A stretch of 64,000 nucleotides of DNA from J089 sp964535735 (lineage in GTDB: Bacteria; Fidelibacterota; Marinisomatia; Marinisomatales; J089). Positions 33,988 to 43,344 of this stretch are shown here, in pieces; positions within the stretch are counted from its first letter, which is position 1; every line of letters begins with the position of its first letter. Below the pieces are notes generated by a model, which saw only the letters and a list, made by a program, of their open reading frames with translations, ran no database searches and was not told the DNA's origin. The translations under genes and the position numbers were made by a program. The stretch is from positions 3,363 through 67,362 of the forward strand of contig CAZHTM010000012.1 of the NCBI GenBank assembly GCA_964535735.1, read 5' to 3'.

Positions 33988-35331
33988 TTATCGGGCCAAA
34001 GCACCCATGGGATCCCACGGCGCCAGTTTCACCGGTTCCCGATCGTAGATGTTAACAATGTCCTCCGGCAAATAGGCTTTTTCTATGACAATTTCATAGA
34101 GATACTTGTCAAACCATTCATCCGTCATGATGTAGAATCCTTTATCGCCCACCTTATCGCCCCAACTGTTTTCAACGCGCCATTTCCGAGGGCTTCCCGC
34201 TTTTATATCCACTCCGGTAAACAACATGGCATGGGTCATCATACTGTCTCCGTACTCTAACTGTGTAGCCTTATCCATGCCAATAGGTACACCGTAAAAC
34301 AAATCGTAATCATACAGGTCCAGATCCATAACACCCATATCCCGGTGAAAATGCTTCCCTACATCACAGCCGAACCAGACGGGGTGATCGTCCTTTAGCG
34401 CCTGGATAGCAAATTGTTTTAACTGATTGGATTCAAGGTTTATGTATTTTACAATTCGGCCTTCTACCACATTTCCTAAATACTCTACCGTAAATAATTC
34501 GTTATAGGGTTTGTCACTCATGGGCGCGTTGATCAGACAAATCATTTCATTTAAATCCACCCCCACATGGTCCCGGTAAAAAGATTGGGGCGTCAAATTC
34601 TCAAACCGGATGAATTGTTTATCTTTATCCCGTGTTTGCCAATCAAACGACTGGGGCGGAGTACCCAGATGAATGGCTAATAACCGGTACACGGTAGCCA
34701 ACATATCTTCTTTCATGGCGCGCAAGTCAGACACGGTCACGTGATTCTCCCGATGTGCTTTCCGCAATTCCGCCGCAAATTCCCGCAATTTTCGGGTGAC
34801 AATCCGGTTCATCATCAGGGAATCACTGCTCTGAAAACTCTCGGGCATAACGGATTGGGGAACCACGCCGTATTTCTCAATAAGATTCACAAACATGTCC
34901 CATTGCCCACCATCCTGAATGGGATCAGCCAGAAGATGCATCAAGAGACGGCTGTCCCAGGGTTCATCCAGGGTCTTCAAAATATTTTCCAGAAAATAAT
35001 TGGACTTTTCCAGCTTGTCATGAAACATGAAATAATTTTGCGAAAACTCAAATTTGTCCAGGTGATAACGACGTGATAAATAAATGCGCATCAGGTTCAG
35101 GCCCGCAAACCCCCAACACCGACCACTTTTTTTCTGATTAGTGACGGGCAGCTCTCCGCTGATAACATTAGAAAACGTGTGATCAATCTGTCGAAATGCT
35201 TCCCAGTTCACGGCCAATTCGCGGATATCGCGTTGGACCGCTGCATTTTGCGCCAAACGGCCCTGGGTATCGGCTACAAATTCATCGGTGAATCGTTTAT
35301 ATAGGCGTGATGATATTGCCGGGTTCTTCAT
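33988..35331 (-). CDS. pepC: C1 peptidase of the bleomycin hydrolase/PepC family
   Basis: A 447-residue cytoplasmic cysteine aminopeptidase. The catalytic cysteine is C72 in GRCWGFAGLN, the histidine is in MTHAMLFTGVD and the asparagine in VENSWGDKVGDKGF. HPVWFGCDVGKHF and YVPxYNE-like surroundings also fit. The family forms hexamers and trims peptides. It is the last gene of a leftward run starting at marR. Confidence 0.94.
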   Translation of the reverse strand: MKNPAISSRLYKRFTDEFVADTQGRLAQNAAVQRDIRELAVNWEAFRQIDHTFSNVISGELPVTNQKKSGRCWGFAGLNLMRIYLSRRYHLDKFEFSQNYFMFHDKLEKSNYFLENILKTLDEPWDSRLLMHLLADPIQDGGQWDMFVNLIEKYGVVPQSVMPESFQSSDSLMMNRIVTRKLREFAAELRKAHRENHVTVSDLRAMKEDMLATVYRLLAIHLGTPPQSFDWQTRDKDKQFIRFENLTPQSFYRDHVGVDLNEMICLINAPMSDKPYNELFTVEYLGNVVEGRIVKYINLESNQLKQFAIQALKDDHPVWFGCDVGKHFHRDMGVMDLDLYDYDLFYGVPIGMDKATQLEYGDSMMTHAMLFTGVDIKAGSPRKWRVENSWGDKVGDKGFYIMTDEWFDKYLYEIVIEKAYLPEDIVNIYDREPVKLAPWDPMGALAR

Positions 35332-35350
35332 AGTCTATCCTTTTTAGTAA

Positions 35351-35923
35351 TTAATGTGAGAGATTCGCCAAGACACTCTGATTTACGGACTCAACCGTGT
35401 CCGGTCCGAAGAGAATTTCCACTAACTGAAACGCGAAATCCATGGCTGAACCGGCCGCCTGACCGGTAATAAGATTGCCATCTATCACCACCCGCTGTCC
35501 AGTATGATGGCCTTTTGTTAGTTTTTCCGCCCATCCGGGATGGGAGGTAACCTCCCGTTCACGAGTCAAGCCGGCCTGCTCCAGGACATAGGGTGCGGCA
35601 CAAACGGCGGCGGTGGTCCCACCACGATCCGCTGTTTTTTGCAACAGCGTCAATAACCGCTTATCTCCAGCCAGATTGGGAGTACCCGGTACGCCGCCAG
35701 GCAAAACAATGGCATCCCAGGTCTTGTCCATTTCTTCCGCCAGGACGCTGTCTGCTACGATTCGGATACCGTGGGACCCGCAAACGTTGCGCTTCATTAA
35801 ACCCACCGTCACAACTTCTGCGCCTGCCCGACGTAAAATGTCGATGATGGTTACTGCTTCAATTTCTTCAAACCCCTCGGCCAGGGGAACTAAAATCTGT
35901 TTAGACAAAAATCTTTTCTCCAT
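35351..35923 (-). CDS. DJ-1/PfpI-family protein
   Basis: A 190-residue member of the DJ-1/ThiJ/PfpI superfamily. The glutamate in LAEGFEEIEAV and the reactive cysteine in AAVCAAPYVL are conserved, followed by TSHPGW. Family members act as deglycases, chaperones or glutathione-independent glyoxalases; the role here is not set. The start overlaps the upstream SDR gene by 23 nt. Confidence 0.9.
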   Translation of the reverse strand: MEKRFLSKQILVPLAEGFEEIEAVTIIDILRRAGAEVVTVGLMKRNVCGSHGIRIVADSVLAEEMDKTWDAIVLPGGVPGTPNLAGDKRLLTLLQKTADRGGTTAAVCAAPYVLEQAGLTREREVTSHPGWAEKLTKGHHTGQRVVIDGNLITGQAAGSAMDFAFQLVEILFGPDTVESVNQSVLANLSH

Positions 35924-36584
35924 TCTTTTGACTTAGTAGCACATCGCCAATGATCCTGGCGATGGTTTCAGGCGCTGTCCAGGTTGCGGTATCCGCAGCA
36001 GGCATGGCCTGACGATTGGCGGGCGTATCGATAATTCCAGGAATAATTAAGTTGCAGGTCACATCTGGTTCCAGTTCCTGGGCCAGAGTCAGGGACAATT
36101 CATGGACCGCCGCCTTACTCATTACGTAGGGCAAGGCATTCGCAATACCCGTTTCCACCGCTGCGGAACCAAAATTGATCAAACGTCCGAAGCCCTTCGC
36201 TTTCATATGCCGTACAATAGCCCCGCATCCATGAAGCGCTGGAAAAAAATTGATTTGCATCATCTCATGAATATGATTGTGACTTAACGTCTCCACCGGA
36301 ATTCCCATTTTGAATCCTCCGGCAACATTGATCCAGGCGTGCACCTGACCCACGGTGCTGAGAATTTGCGCCACGGCCTCCTCGGTAGCGCCTCGGTCGG
36401 CCAGATTCACTTGAACTGTGTAAAAACGGTCCTGCTCTTGAGCCAGCTTGACTGTTGATTCACGGCGCGTCCCAACAACGATAGCACCTTTTGATAATAA
36501 AAATTCTGTAATGACGCGACCGGTGGCTCCGCTCGCGCCGGTGACGACACAGGTAAATTCATTTAACGTTGTTGGTGTCTTCAT
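35901..36584 (-). CDS. Short-chain dehydrogenase/reductase
   Basis: A classical SDR of 227 residues. The cofactor loop is TGASGATG near residue 16, VAGG lies on strand 4, the active-site serine is in INFGSAAVETG, and the catalytic tyrosine and lysine are in YVMSK. An arginine-bearing GTRRES after strand 2 hints at NADPH preference. The substrate is unknown. It starts 2 nt after plsC. Confidence 0.88.
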   Translation of the reverse strand: MKTPTTLNEFTCVVTGASGATGRVITEFLLSKGAIVVGTRRESTVKLAQEQDRFYTVQVNLADRGATEEAVAQILSTVGQVHAWINVAGGFKMGIPVETLSHNHIHEMMQINFFPALHGCGAIVRHMKAKGFGRLINFGSAAVETGIANALPYVMSKAAVHELSLTLAQELEPDVTCNLIIPGIIDTPANRQAMPAADTATWTAPETIARIIGDVLLSQKNGEKIFV

Positions 36585-36586
36585 GG

Positions 36587-37306
36587 CTATTCCTCGCCTT
36601 CTCTACCGGAAAGTTCTATAATGATATTCCGTATCCGTGTCCTTAACGACTCAACCGATTCCTCACGGTAATCCTTATATTCCAGCGGTTTACCCACCGT
36701 CAAAATTAGGCGCGTGGGTTTGATTTTCCAGTCCAACTTTGATTTGGATTCAAAAGCGCCGGTGATTCCCACGGGCACAATGGTGACTCCCGTATTTAGC
36801 GCCACATGAAACGGTCCCTTTTTAAAAGGTCCTATTTTCCCCGTTAAAGTTCGTGTTCCCTCTGGTGACATAATCGAGGATGTTCCCTTGCGAATAGCAT
36901 CTTCTACTTTGGCTAAACTTTGGATCGCTTTCGTTAAATCCCGGCGTTTAATGGGAATCACTCCATATCGCCGAATTAAATACCCCCAGAAAAACCAGGA
37001 AAATTGCTTCTGAGCCGCCACTGATGTGAAATAATAGGGAATGGCCGCTCCCAGCATAAAGACATCAAACATGGATTCGTGATTGAATAAAAATAGGTAG
37101 GGACCATTTTCTTGTTTCGGAAACGTCCCCTTCACCTGAAGACGATGCCCAGTGCTCCATAAAAAGACCCGACAGAAAAACCGAACGTAAGGATGGAGCC
37201 GCGGCGCCGGGAAGATAATCAGCAAAAGGAGATAGATCGGTGTGAGCACGGCAAATACGCTTAAACCTAGAAAAGCAAAAACGATAGCTAATGCTGTTTT
37301 AATCAT
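36587..37306 (-). CDS. plsC: 1-acyl-sn-glycerol-3-phosphate acyltransferase
   Basis: A 239-residue PlsC enzyme that makes phosphatidic acid from lysophosphatidic acid at the inner membrane. The catalytic NHESMFD (H-x4-D) is near residue 75 and SPEGTRT is the second signature. One or two N-terminal hydrophobic segments anchor it. It overlaps the end of mutY by 8 nt. Confidence 0.9.
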   Translation of the reverse strand: MIKTALAIVFAFLGLSVFAVLTPIYLLLLIIFPAPRLHPYVRFFCRVFLWSTGHRLQVKGTFPKQENGPYLFLFNHESMFDVFMLGAAIPYYFTSVAAQKQFSWFFWGYLIRRYGVIPIKRRDLTKAIQSLAKVEDAIRKGTSSIMSPEGTRTLTGKIGPFKKGPFHVALNTGVTIVPVGITGAFESKSKLDWKIKPTRLILTVGKPLEYKDYREESVESLRTRIRNIIIELSGREGEE

Positions 37307-38369
37307 GAATCCATTCCTGACTATTGCATAGTGAAAACAGTTTGTGATTAGCCTTAGGGAAAGGGTAGGAGTTAATATCCGAGGGAAATATCCACCTGAA
37401 AGGCTGAATCGGTGAAACGGTGGTACCTTTCAAAGGATAACAGTGAAATAACGTCAGATGAATTTTGAAATGACTATACGCATGCCTGACTACGCCCACG
37501 CGGTTCCCCACGGAGATGTTGACGCCGCACTCTTCCCAAAACTCCCGTTTTAAGGCGGCTTCCAATGCTTCCCCAGCTTCTACCTTTCCGCCGGGGAGTT
37601 CCCAAAGCCCACCCAAATGACCCGTTTCCTTTCGGCGCGTGATTAAAAATCGATTATCCTTCCATAAAAGCCCCACTACGACTTCCTCTTCAGGTATGGG
37701 CTTCTTCACCGTTTTTCGAGGATAGGATTCAACCTGTCCCCGGGCAAACGCACGACAGGTCGATTGAACCGGACAGTCTGCACAGAGGGGCTTTCTGGGA
37801 CGACAAATTCGCGCTCCGATTTCCATGATCGCCTGATTAAAATCGCCTGGATTATTCTGACGGATTTGGTTGGCTAAAAATGCAGTGATACGACGGAGAT
37901 TGGTGGGTGTGAAATATCGGATTCCACGATACCGAGCCATAAAGCGTTTTACATTACCATCCAGGACCGGATAGGGCTGACCGAACGCAATGGACAGAAC
38001 TGCAGCGGCCGTGTAGTCTCCCACGCCTGGTAATGATCGAAAGTCGTCATACCGCTGTGGAATTTTGCCGCGGAACCGGTTCCTAACTTGTTTAGCCGCT
38101 TCCCAAAAATGACGGCATCGTTGGTAATACCCAAGTCCCTCCCAGAGTTTCAACAGGGACTCCAGTTCCGCTTCAGCTACCGCCTCAATAGTCGGATATC
38201 GACGTAACCAGCGATGATAATAGGGGATCACCGTATCGACCTGGGTTTGCTGCAGCATGATCTCCGACAACCAAATGGCGTAGGGATCGGTGGTTTGTCG
38301 CCAGGGCAGGTTCCGGCGATGCTGAGTGTACCACGGAAGAAGTGTTTCATTAAAACTTGTATTATACAA
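37299..38369 (-). CDS. mutY: A/G-specific adenine glycosylase MutY with Nudix domain
   Basis: A 356-residue base excision enzyme that removes adenine paired with 8-oxoguanine. EIMLQQTQVDTVIPYY and the helix-hairpin-helix LPGVGDYTAAAVLSIAFG with catalytic Asp (LDGNVKRF) are present. The [4Fe-4S] cluster motif is CRPRKPLCADCPVQSTC near residue 190. The C-terminal Nudix-like domain, usually degenerate in MutY, has an apparently complete Nudix box: G, five residues, E, seven residues, RE, two residues, EE, one residue, G. It lies directly after marR. Confidence 0.94.
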   Translation of the reverse strand: MYNTSFNETLLPWYTQHRRNLPWRQTTDPYAIWLSEIMLQQTQVDTVIPYYHRWLRRYPTIEAVAEAELESLLKLWEGLGYYQRCRHFWEAAKQVRNRFRGKIPQRYDDFRSLPGVGDYTAAAVLSIAFGQPYPVLDGNVKRFMARYRGIRYFTPTNLRRITAFLANQIRQNNPGDFNQAIMEIGARICRPRKPLCADCPVQSTCRAFARGQVESYPRKTVKKPIPEEEVVVGLLWKDNRFLITRRKETGHLGGLWELPGGKVEAGEALEAALKREFWEECGVNISVGNRVGVVRHAYSHFKIHLTLFHCYPLKGTTVSPIQPFRWIFPSDINSYPFPKANHKLFSLCNSQEWIHD

Positions 38370-38795
38370 TTATATTCTCTCTAAATTCCGTTTCGCCAGT
38401 ATCCAATGAAACATCAAAAGTATTTCCCGGATCTCTTCCCGGTCCTCCAGGGGAAACGAAGCCAACAGGGAACGACCAAACGTCTCCATTTGGGTTTCAA
38501 TATCCTGCTGTAATACCTCGCCTTTGGACGTCAGTTTAACCTCTATCATGCGCCTATCCGTCGATGATGAAGTTTTCTCCGCTAACCCTCGTTTCATCAG
38601 TATGTCGATCAACCGGGTCATTGTACTGGGTTTCACGCCCATTTTCCGGGACAGGGTCGTCATATCAATACCTTCATCCGGAATGGATGATATGAGCAGG
38701 ATTTGCGGAAGCGTCAAATCATGCCGGGACACCTGACTGCGAAACAGACTTTGAAGATCCATCAGGAGATGTTTCAGGAGTTCGCCAAATTCCAT
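38370..38795 (-). CDS. MarR-family transcriptional regulator
   Basis: A 141-residue winged-helix regulator. The DNA-binding part has MTTLSRKMGVKPSTMTRLIDILMKRG, and the wing is EKTSSSTDRRMIEVKLT; flanking helices make the dimer. The stop is one base before mutY, so it leads the marR-mutY-plsC-SDR-DJ1-pepC run and may regulate it. The ligand is unknown. Confidence 0.88.
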   Translation of the reverse strand: MEFGELLKHLLMDLQSLFRSQVSRHDLTLPQILLISSIPDEGIDMTTLSRKMGVKPSTMTRLIDILMKRGLAEKTSSSTDRRMIEVKLTSKGEVLQQDIETQMETFGRSLLASFPLEDREEIREILLMFHWILAKRNLERI

Positions 38796-38818
38796 AGTTG
38801 TATATTACAAATAATATC

Positions 38819-39697
38819 CTAACCCAACCAACGATCAACCCGCTCTCGAAGTAATCGAATATGGTCCGGTGTAGAGCCGCAACATCCACCAATGATGTGA
38901 ACTCCAAGGGCTAAAGCCTGATCAATAAACTGTTCCCAGTCTTCCCTTGAAATACGTTGATCCAAATTACCCTCTGGATCCGGTTGGGTTGTGCCCAGAT
39001 TGGGATACGCACCGACCGGCTCTGAACGCAACCTCTGAAACGTGCGAATGCTGGCAAGCGCCGTTTTATACTCCGTGCAGTTAACCAGTAGGGCGTTCAC
39101 AGCATTGGATGGCCAAGTGGGTGGTAGCCACGCGTTTAATTCTGTTCCGTCCAGCAAGTGGTCCGGGTCCTGCAAAATCAAACTCAGGTATTTTGGTAGC
39201 GGATCGGTCTCTAAATAGATCGCTGCCTCTGCTTCGCCCGAATGACCAATGGTTTCAAATAACAGAGCGTCGACACCCGTTTCTTGAAACCAGAATACAA
39301 GTTCGCTGTATTCTTCTTCAGCAACCGATTTTCCGGGACTGCGTTCCGGCGTGTAGCAATCTTCCAGCGCAGTGATAGATCCCCAAACCTTCTGATCCCG
39401 AGCCGCCTTTTGGGCTAACTCCACAGCCCGGAAAAGACTTTCCCGGGCTTTCTCCCTGGCGCGCTGGTAGCTATACCCTGCGGCAAAATAGGCACGAGGG
39501 GTTGTGCGAAAGGTATTGGTAGTGAGAATATCTGCGCCGGCACGGACGTATTGATGATGAATATCCAACACATCCTCTGGAGCGATTAAATTACAATCCG
39601 CCGACCACAAAGGAAGAGGGAGCGGCAATCCTCGGGATAGAAGCTCCGTCCCCAGAGCCCCATCCAATACCAGAATGTTAGCTGATTTTGGCGCCAT
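38819..39697 (-). CDS. Homocysteine S-methyltransferase family protein
   Basis: A 292-residue Pfam S-methyl_trans protein. LDGALGTELLSRG near residue 10 and the zinc-thiolate motif GGCCGSTPDHIR near residue 275, with an upstream cysteine in LVNCTEYK, match the MmuM and BHMT class. The methyl donor (S-methylmethionine or betaine) cannot be told. It overlaps the CsaA-like gene by 20 nt. Confidence 0.85.
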   Translation of the reverse strand: MAPKSANILVLDGALGTELLSRGLPLPLPLWSADCNLIAPEDVLDIHHQYVRAGADILTTNTFRTTPRAYFAAGYSYQRAREKARESLFRAVELAQKAARDQKVWGSITALEDCYTPERSPGKSVAEEEYSELVFWFQETGVDALLFETIGHSGEAEAAIYLETDPLPKYLSLILQDPDHLLDGTELNAWLPPTWPSNAVNALLVNCTEYKTALASIRTFQRLRSEPVGAYPNLGTTQPDPEGNLDQRISREDWEQFIDQALALGVHIIGGCCGSTPDHIRLLRERVDRWLG

Positions 39698-40007
39698 TGG
39701 GCAGGGGAGCGTCTGGTTTCAACAGAACAACAGCCCCCTTTTCATCAGGAACGCCCATAACCAACACCTGAGAAGTATATCCGGCAATTTGCTTTGGCCC
39801 TAGATTCACGGCGCACACCACCTGACGGTCAATGAGCGCTTCCGGGGTGTAATGCTCTGTAATCTGGGCGCTGGAGGACTTGATTCCTAAGGGCCCCAGG
39901 TCCACGGTAAGGCGATAAGCTGGTTTTTGCGCCTCTGGAAACGGCTCTGCCGATCGAATCGTTCCCACGCGAAGATCCAGCTTGGCAAAATCTTTTATGG
40001 AAATCAT
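39678..40007 (-). CDS. CsaA-like tRNA-binding domain protein
   Basis: A 109-residue protein made of one EMAP/Myf-type OB fold. KLDLRVGTI at the start and VVCAVNLGPKQIAGYTSQVLVMG are the conserved RNA-binding core. In Bacillus CsaA this fold has chaperone-like and RNA-binding activity. The gene overlaps the S9 peptidase stop (ATGA). Confidence 0.88.
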   Translation of the reverse strand: MISIKDFAKLDLRVGTIRSAEPFPEAQKPAYRLTVDLGPLGIKSSSAQITEHYTPEALIDRQVVCAVNLGPKQIAGYTSQVLVMGVPDEKGAVVLLKPDAPLPNGAKIS

Positions 40008-41992
40008 GACGCACTCTTTAAATGGTTATCAAACCAGTCGATGATGAATTTCAGCCGTGCCTCACGGCGATCCGGTCGTCCGTGACGAGAGAGTCCGTGA
40101 AATTCTTCAGGGAAACGTACATATTCCACCTCCCGACGCAAATACTTAAGGGATAGGAACATTTGATCTCCCTGCTCGATATTGCACCGCAGATCGTTTT
40201 CACTGTGAATAATCAAAAGCGGCGTGGTGCAGCGATCAATATAGGTAATAGGCGACCATTTGCGGTACACATCCTGGTTTTCCCAGGGTGGTCCGCCAAA
40301 CTCATATGCCATATCCCATCCCACGTCCGAATTCCCAAACATGCTGCTTAAATCCGAGACGCAGCGTTGGGTGACAGCGGCAGCGAAGCGATCGGTATGC
40401 GTGACGATCCAGTTGGTCATATAACCACCATAACTACCGCCGGTAACCCCCAGACGTTGATCGTCAATAAATCCCAGGGAAATGACATGGTCTACCGCTG
40501 CCATCAAGTCGGACATTGCCGGCTCACCCCATTTACCGGTGATGGAATCGGCAAAGGCTTCTCCATATCCCTGTGAACCACGCGGGTTGGTGTAAAGAAC
40601 CACATATCCTGCGGCCGCCAACACCTGCATTTCATGGAAAAAGGTCTGCCCGTACTGACCACGGGGTCCGCCGTGAATGTTGAGAATCAGGGGGTATTTA
40701 TGATTGGGATTAAAATCCGGTGGCTTTACCAACCACCCCTGAAGCGCCTGATCGCCATTATAAAACCGGATTTCCTCTGCCGGTCGATAATCCCGGGCAC
40801 CCATAAGCCGCCGATTCAATCCCGTAATCCGATTTGCCCTGCCAGTCGTCAGGTTTAACCGGTATAATTCGTCGGGTCCGTGCAGAGATGCGCCATGATA
40901 CACACACGTTTGGCTCGTAAAATGAATGGAAAATGTGATCGCCACCGCGTCATCGGGTGTGACGGGCGTAACCGCGCCGGAACTTAGATCTGCCTTGATA
41001 ATCGGTTGTCGCCCTTCACTGGAGATAATATAATAGACCTCTGCTCCATCCGGTGACCACACTGGAGAACTGACCACAAAGGACGGTGTGACATCTCCGA
41101 TGGTGAGTGGGTATGCGGTTCGATCCAGTTCTTTCCCATAGGTGCGGTGGTTTCCCTTTCGGTCTACCACATTCAGCAAATAACCAACCGATCCCCAGCT
41201 ATGGTACGGCCGTTGGTGTCCAAAATAGGCAATTCGATCACCCTCTGGCGAATAGGCCAGCCCATCCTTGGGTCCCGCGGGGGTTTTCCAGGTTTGCAAT
41301 TCACCGGTTTTAACATGAACAGTGTAAATGTCTTGTTCTTCCAGACGCAGTTGCCAATCGTCTTGGCGAAAAGAAATAAAGGCAATTTCACGGCCGTCCG
41401 GCGACCAGCAGGGGAAGGCATCGTCGTAGGGACCCGTCACCAGTTGGCGACATTTTCCTGTTCGGACATCGGCCACCCACACATGAGTGTTTTCACTGTC
41501 GCGCCAACCGTAACCATCCAGTCGGAAGAAAATATTGGTTATATGGCGGTAGGCAGGTATTTCCGGCTTCCCATCCTTTCCGAATGTCACCTCTTTCCCG
41601 ATGGGATGGAAAAGGAAGGCAACCTGGCGTCCATCAGGAGACCAGACCAGTGAACTGATACTGCCTCGCGGCAATTTTGTCAATGGATATGCTTCCCCGC
41701 CATCCATGGGCAATATCCAGATTTGACTGGTGTCATCCCGCTTGCTAACAAACGCTATCCGAGAACCGTCCGGTGACCAGCGCGGGGTCGTGTCATTCTT
41801 CTTGCCAAATGTTAATTGGCGGATGGTTTTATCCCCCATACCGCTTAAATATAGATGTGAATAATATGTTTTATCGCTACGGGACATGGTCTCCACCACA
41901 AAAACGACCCTCGATCCATCCGGGGATAGGTTTGGATCGGAAATCAGTTTAAATCGATAGAGATCCGGAATGGAAATTCTGGCTTTAGCCAT
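40004..41992 (-). CDS. S9-family serine peptidase (acylaminoacyl peptidase type)
   Basis: A 662-residue prolyl oligopeptidase. The N-terminal beta-propeller shows repeated WSPDG/FVSKR blades (for example TPRWSPDGSRIAFVSKRDD). The alpha/beta-hydrolase part has LNIHGGPRGQYG, the catalytic serine in GGSYGGYMTNW, and the histidine in FPEEFHGLSRHG. No signal peptide is seen, so it is probably cytoplasmic. It lies 22 nt after the lipase gene. Confidence 0.93.
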   Translation of the reverse strand: MAKARISIPDLYRFKLISDPNLSPDGSRVVFVVETMSRSDKTYYSHLYLSGMGDKTIRQLTFGKKNDTTPRWSPDGSRIAFVSKRDDTSQIWILPMDGGEAYPLTKLPRGSISSLVWSPDGRQVAFLFHPIGKEVTFGKDGKPEIPAYRHITNIFFRLDGYGWRDSENTHVWVADVRTGKCRQLVTGPYDDAFPCWSPDGREIAFISFRQDDWQLRLEEQDIYTVHVKTGELQTWKTPAGPKDGLAYSPEGDRIAYFGHQRPYHSWGSVGYLLNVVDRKGNHRTYGKELDRTAYPLTIGDVTPSFVVSSPVWSPDGAEVYYIISSEGRQPIIKADLSSGAVTPVTPDDAVAITFSIHFTSQTCVYHGASLHGPDELYRLNLTTGRANRITGLNRRLMGARDYRPAEEIRFYNGDQALQGWLVKPPDFNPNHKYPLILNIHGGPRGQYGQTFFHEMQVLAAAGYVVLYTNPRGSQGYGEAFADSITGKWGEPAMSDLMAAVDHVISLGFIDDQRLGVTGGSYGGYMTNWIVTHTDRFAAAVTQRCVSDLSSMFGNSDVGWDMAYEFGGPPWENQDVYRKWSPITYIDRCTTPLLIIHSENDLRCNIEQGDQMFLSLKYLRREVEYVRFPEEFHGLSRHGRPDRREARLKFIIDWFDNHLKSAS

Positions 41993-42013
41993 GGATTTGT
42001 CCTTTCAGTTCAA

Positions 42014-43231
42014 TTAGGGAAGGGACCATAAACGTCGACAGTGATTCACGTATAATTGGGTCAGAGCCTGACGCTCTTCAGGGGTGAACTTTCCATGGCC
42101 CACGGAACGCCAGTGATCCATCCGTAAGGGACCGATGGTGTACCACTGCCCTTGGAGAAGAGGCTCTCCTTCCCGATATTCCGCAATGGGGTCCGGTCCG
42201 TTAAGTCCAGTGGTTGGTCCTCTCTGAGATCGCGTATTGACCACGCCATCATTGGGAAACCAGGTAGAATCGGTGGCGGTTCCATCGGCAAAATAGGCCA
42301 CCTCAGACCCGATGATTCGGGCTCGCATTCGTAGAATGATATTCATATCGTCATCGGGAATTTCCGTCCCTGTAGCGGAATCATAATGCGTCGCCTGAAA
42401 AGTGAAGGAAAAATAATACACCTCCGGGTCCGCCTGAACCAGGGTATTCATTTCCCGGGCCCCTTCTACGCTCAGGTCCCAGGCCGAGATATTTTTCGTT
42501 TTCCAAGCGGGATGTTCCCGCATGCGCTGGAAATAATCTATCCAAGGTTCGTTATGCTGACGCTGAAAACCCCATTGTTCCAGGTCAAAGTTGTAATAGT
42601 CAGAGCCAACTACGGCCGCCAACCCTAACACATATTGCAGAAACGGGATGGTCCGGGTAACAATATCCGACAAGGTAGTGCCATCATGAGGCGTTGCCAG
42701 CGTTGTGATCGATTTGATCCAGCCTTGATGCACTTCCCCAAGCAAAGGACTTTCTTCTGGAATATTATTTTCCTCATCGGCGTAGATAACATGGGTGAGT
42801 AAATAGTCTAGCATACGGACGGTTTGCCCGCCCATGCTGTGACCGATTAAATGAACGGGATGATCCGCATCCCATTCCGGGTATAGCCCGGGATAGGATT
42901 TCCCTTCGGGCTTTTGAATCAGACCAAAGGTTTCTGAATGTTGTTTCCCATAATCCACCTGACCGCCTTTGATCTGGGTATAGACCTCCACAGCCCGGTC
43001 CCAGTTAGAGGATACGGGGCCCACGGACACTACATACACCGTAAAACCGCTGTCCCGAAGCGCCTGCGCTAGATCCTCGGTTCCGCCCCAATACCGGTAT
43101 TGGCCCATTTCCTCCGGACCCCAGCCAATGAAGCCATGGACCAGAACAATCGGCGCCGTGTTGGCTGCTTTCAGGAAACCGCCACTCAGGGTAAGGAAAA
43201 TCAGGAATTGTGCTATTCGTCTAAAAATCAT
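42014..43231 (-). CDS. Secreted lipase of the staphylococcal/Geobacillus (I.5) type
   Basis: A 405-residue triacylglycerol lipase. A signal peptide (IAQFLIFLTLSGGFLKAA, residues 6-23) is followed by VLVHGFIGWG, SNWDRAVEVYTQIKGGQVDYG, YPGLYPEW and the nucleophile elbow HLIGHSMGGQTVRM. The acid and histidine are in FPNDGVVNTRSQRG and MDHWRSVGHG. These blocks are specific to family I.5/I.6 lipases, best known from Bacillales. It should act outside the inner membrane. It lies 113 nt downstream of glnA. Confidence 0.87.
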   Translation of the reverse strand: MIFRRIAQFLIFLTLSGGFLKAANTAPIVLVHGFIGWGPEEMGQYRYWGGTEDLAQALRDSGFTVYVVSVGPVSSNWDRAVEVYTQIKGGQVDYGKQHSETFGLIQKPEGKSYPGLYPEWDADHPVHLIGHSMGGQTVRMLDYLLTHVIYADEENNIPEESPLLGEVHQGWIKSITTLATPHDGTTLSDIVTRTIPFLQYVLGLAAVVGSDYYNFDLEQWGFQRQHNEPWIDYFQRMREHPAWKTKNISAWDLSVEGAREMNTLVQADPEVYYFSFTFQATHYDSATGTEIPDDDMNIILRMRARIIGSEVAYFADGTATDSTWFPNDGVVNTRSQRGPTTGLNGPDPIAEYREGEPLLQGQWYTIGPLRMDHWRSVGHGKFTPEERQALTQLYVNHCRRLWSLP

Positions 43232-43344
43232 CGACAGAAATTTACGGAGGGTTCGGAGTTTCCGTCAGAGATTTTAATGGCAAAATGGCGAATGACGGGA
43301 AATGATGTTCCCGGTCACATCTGGGATTCTAAATAGCGCGTCCT

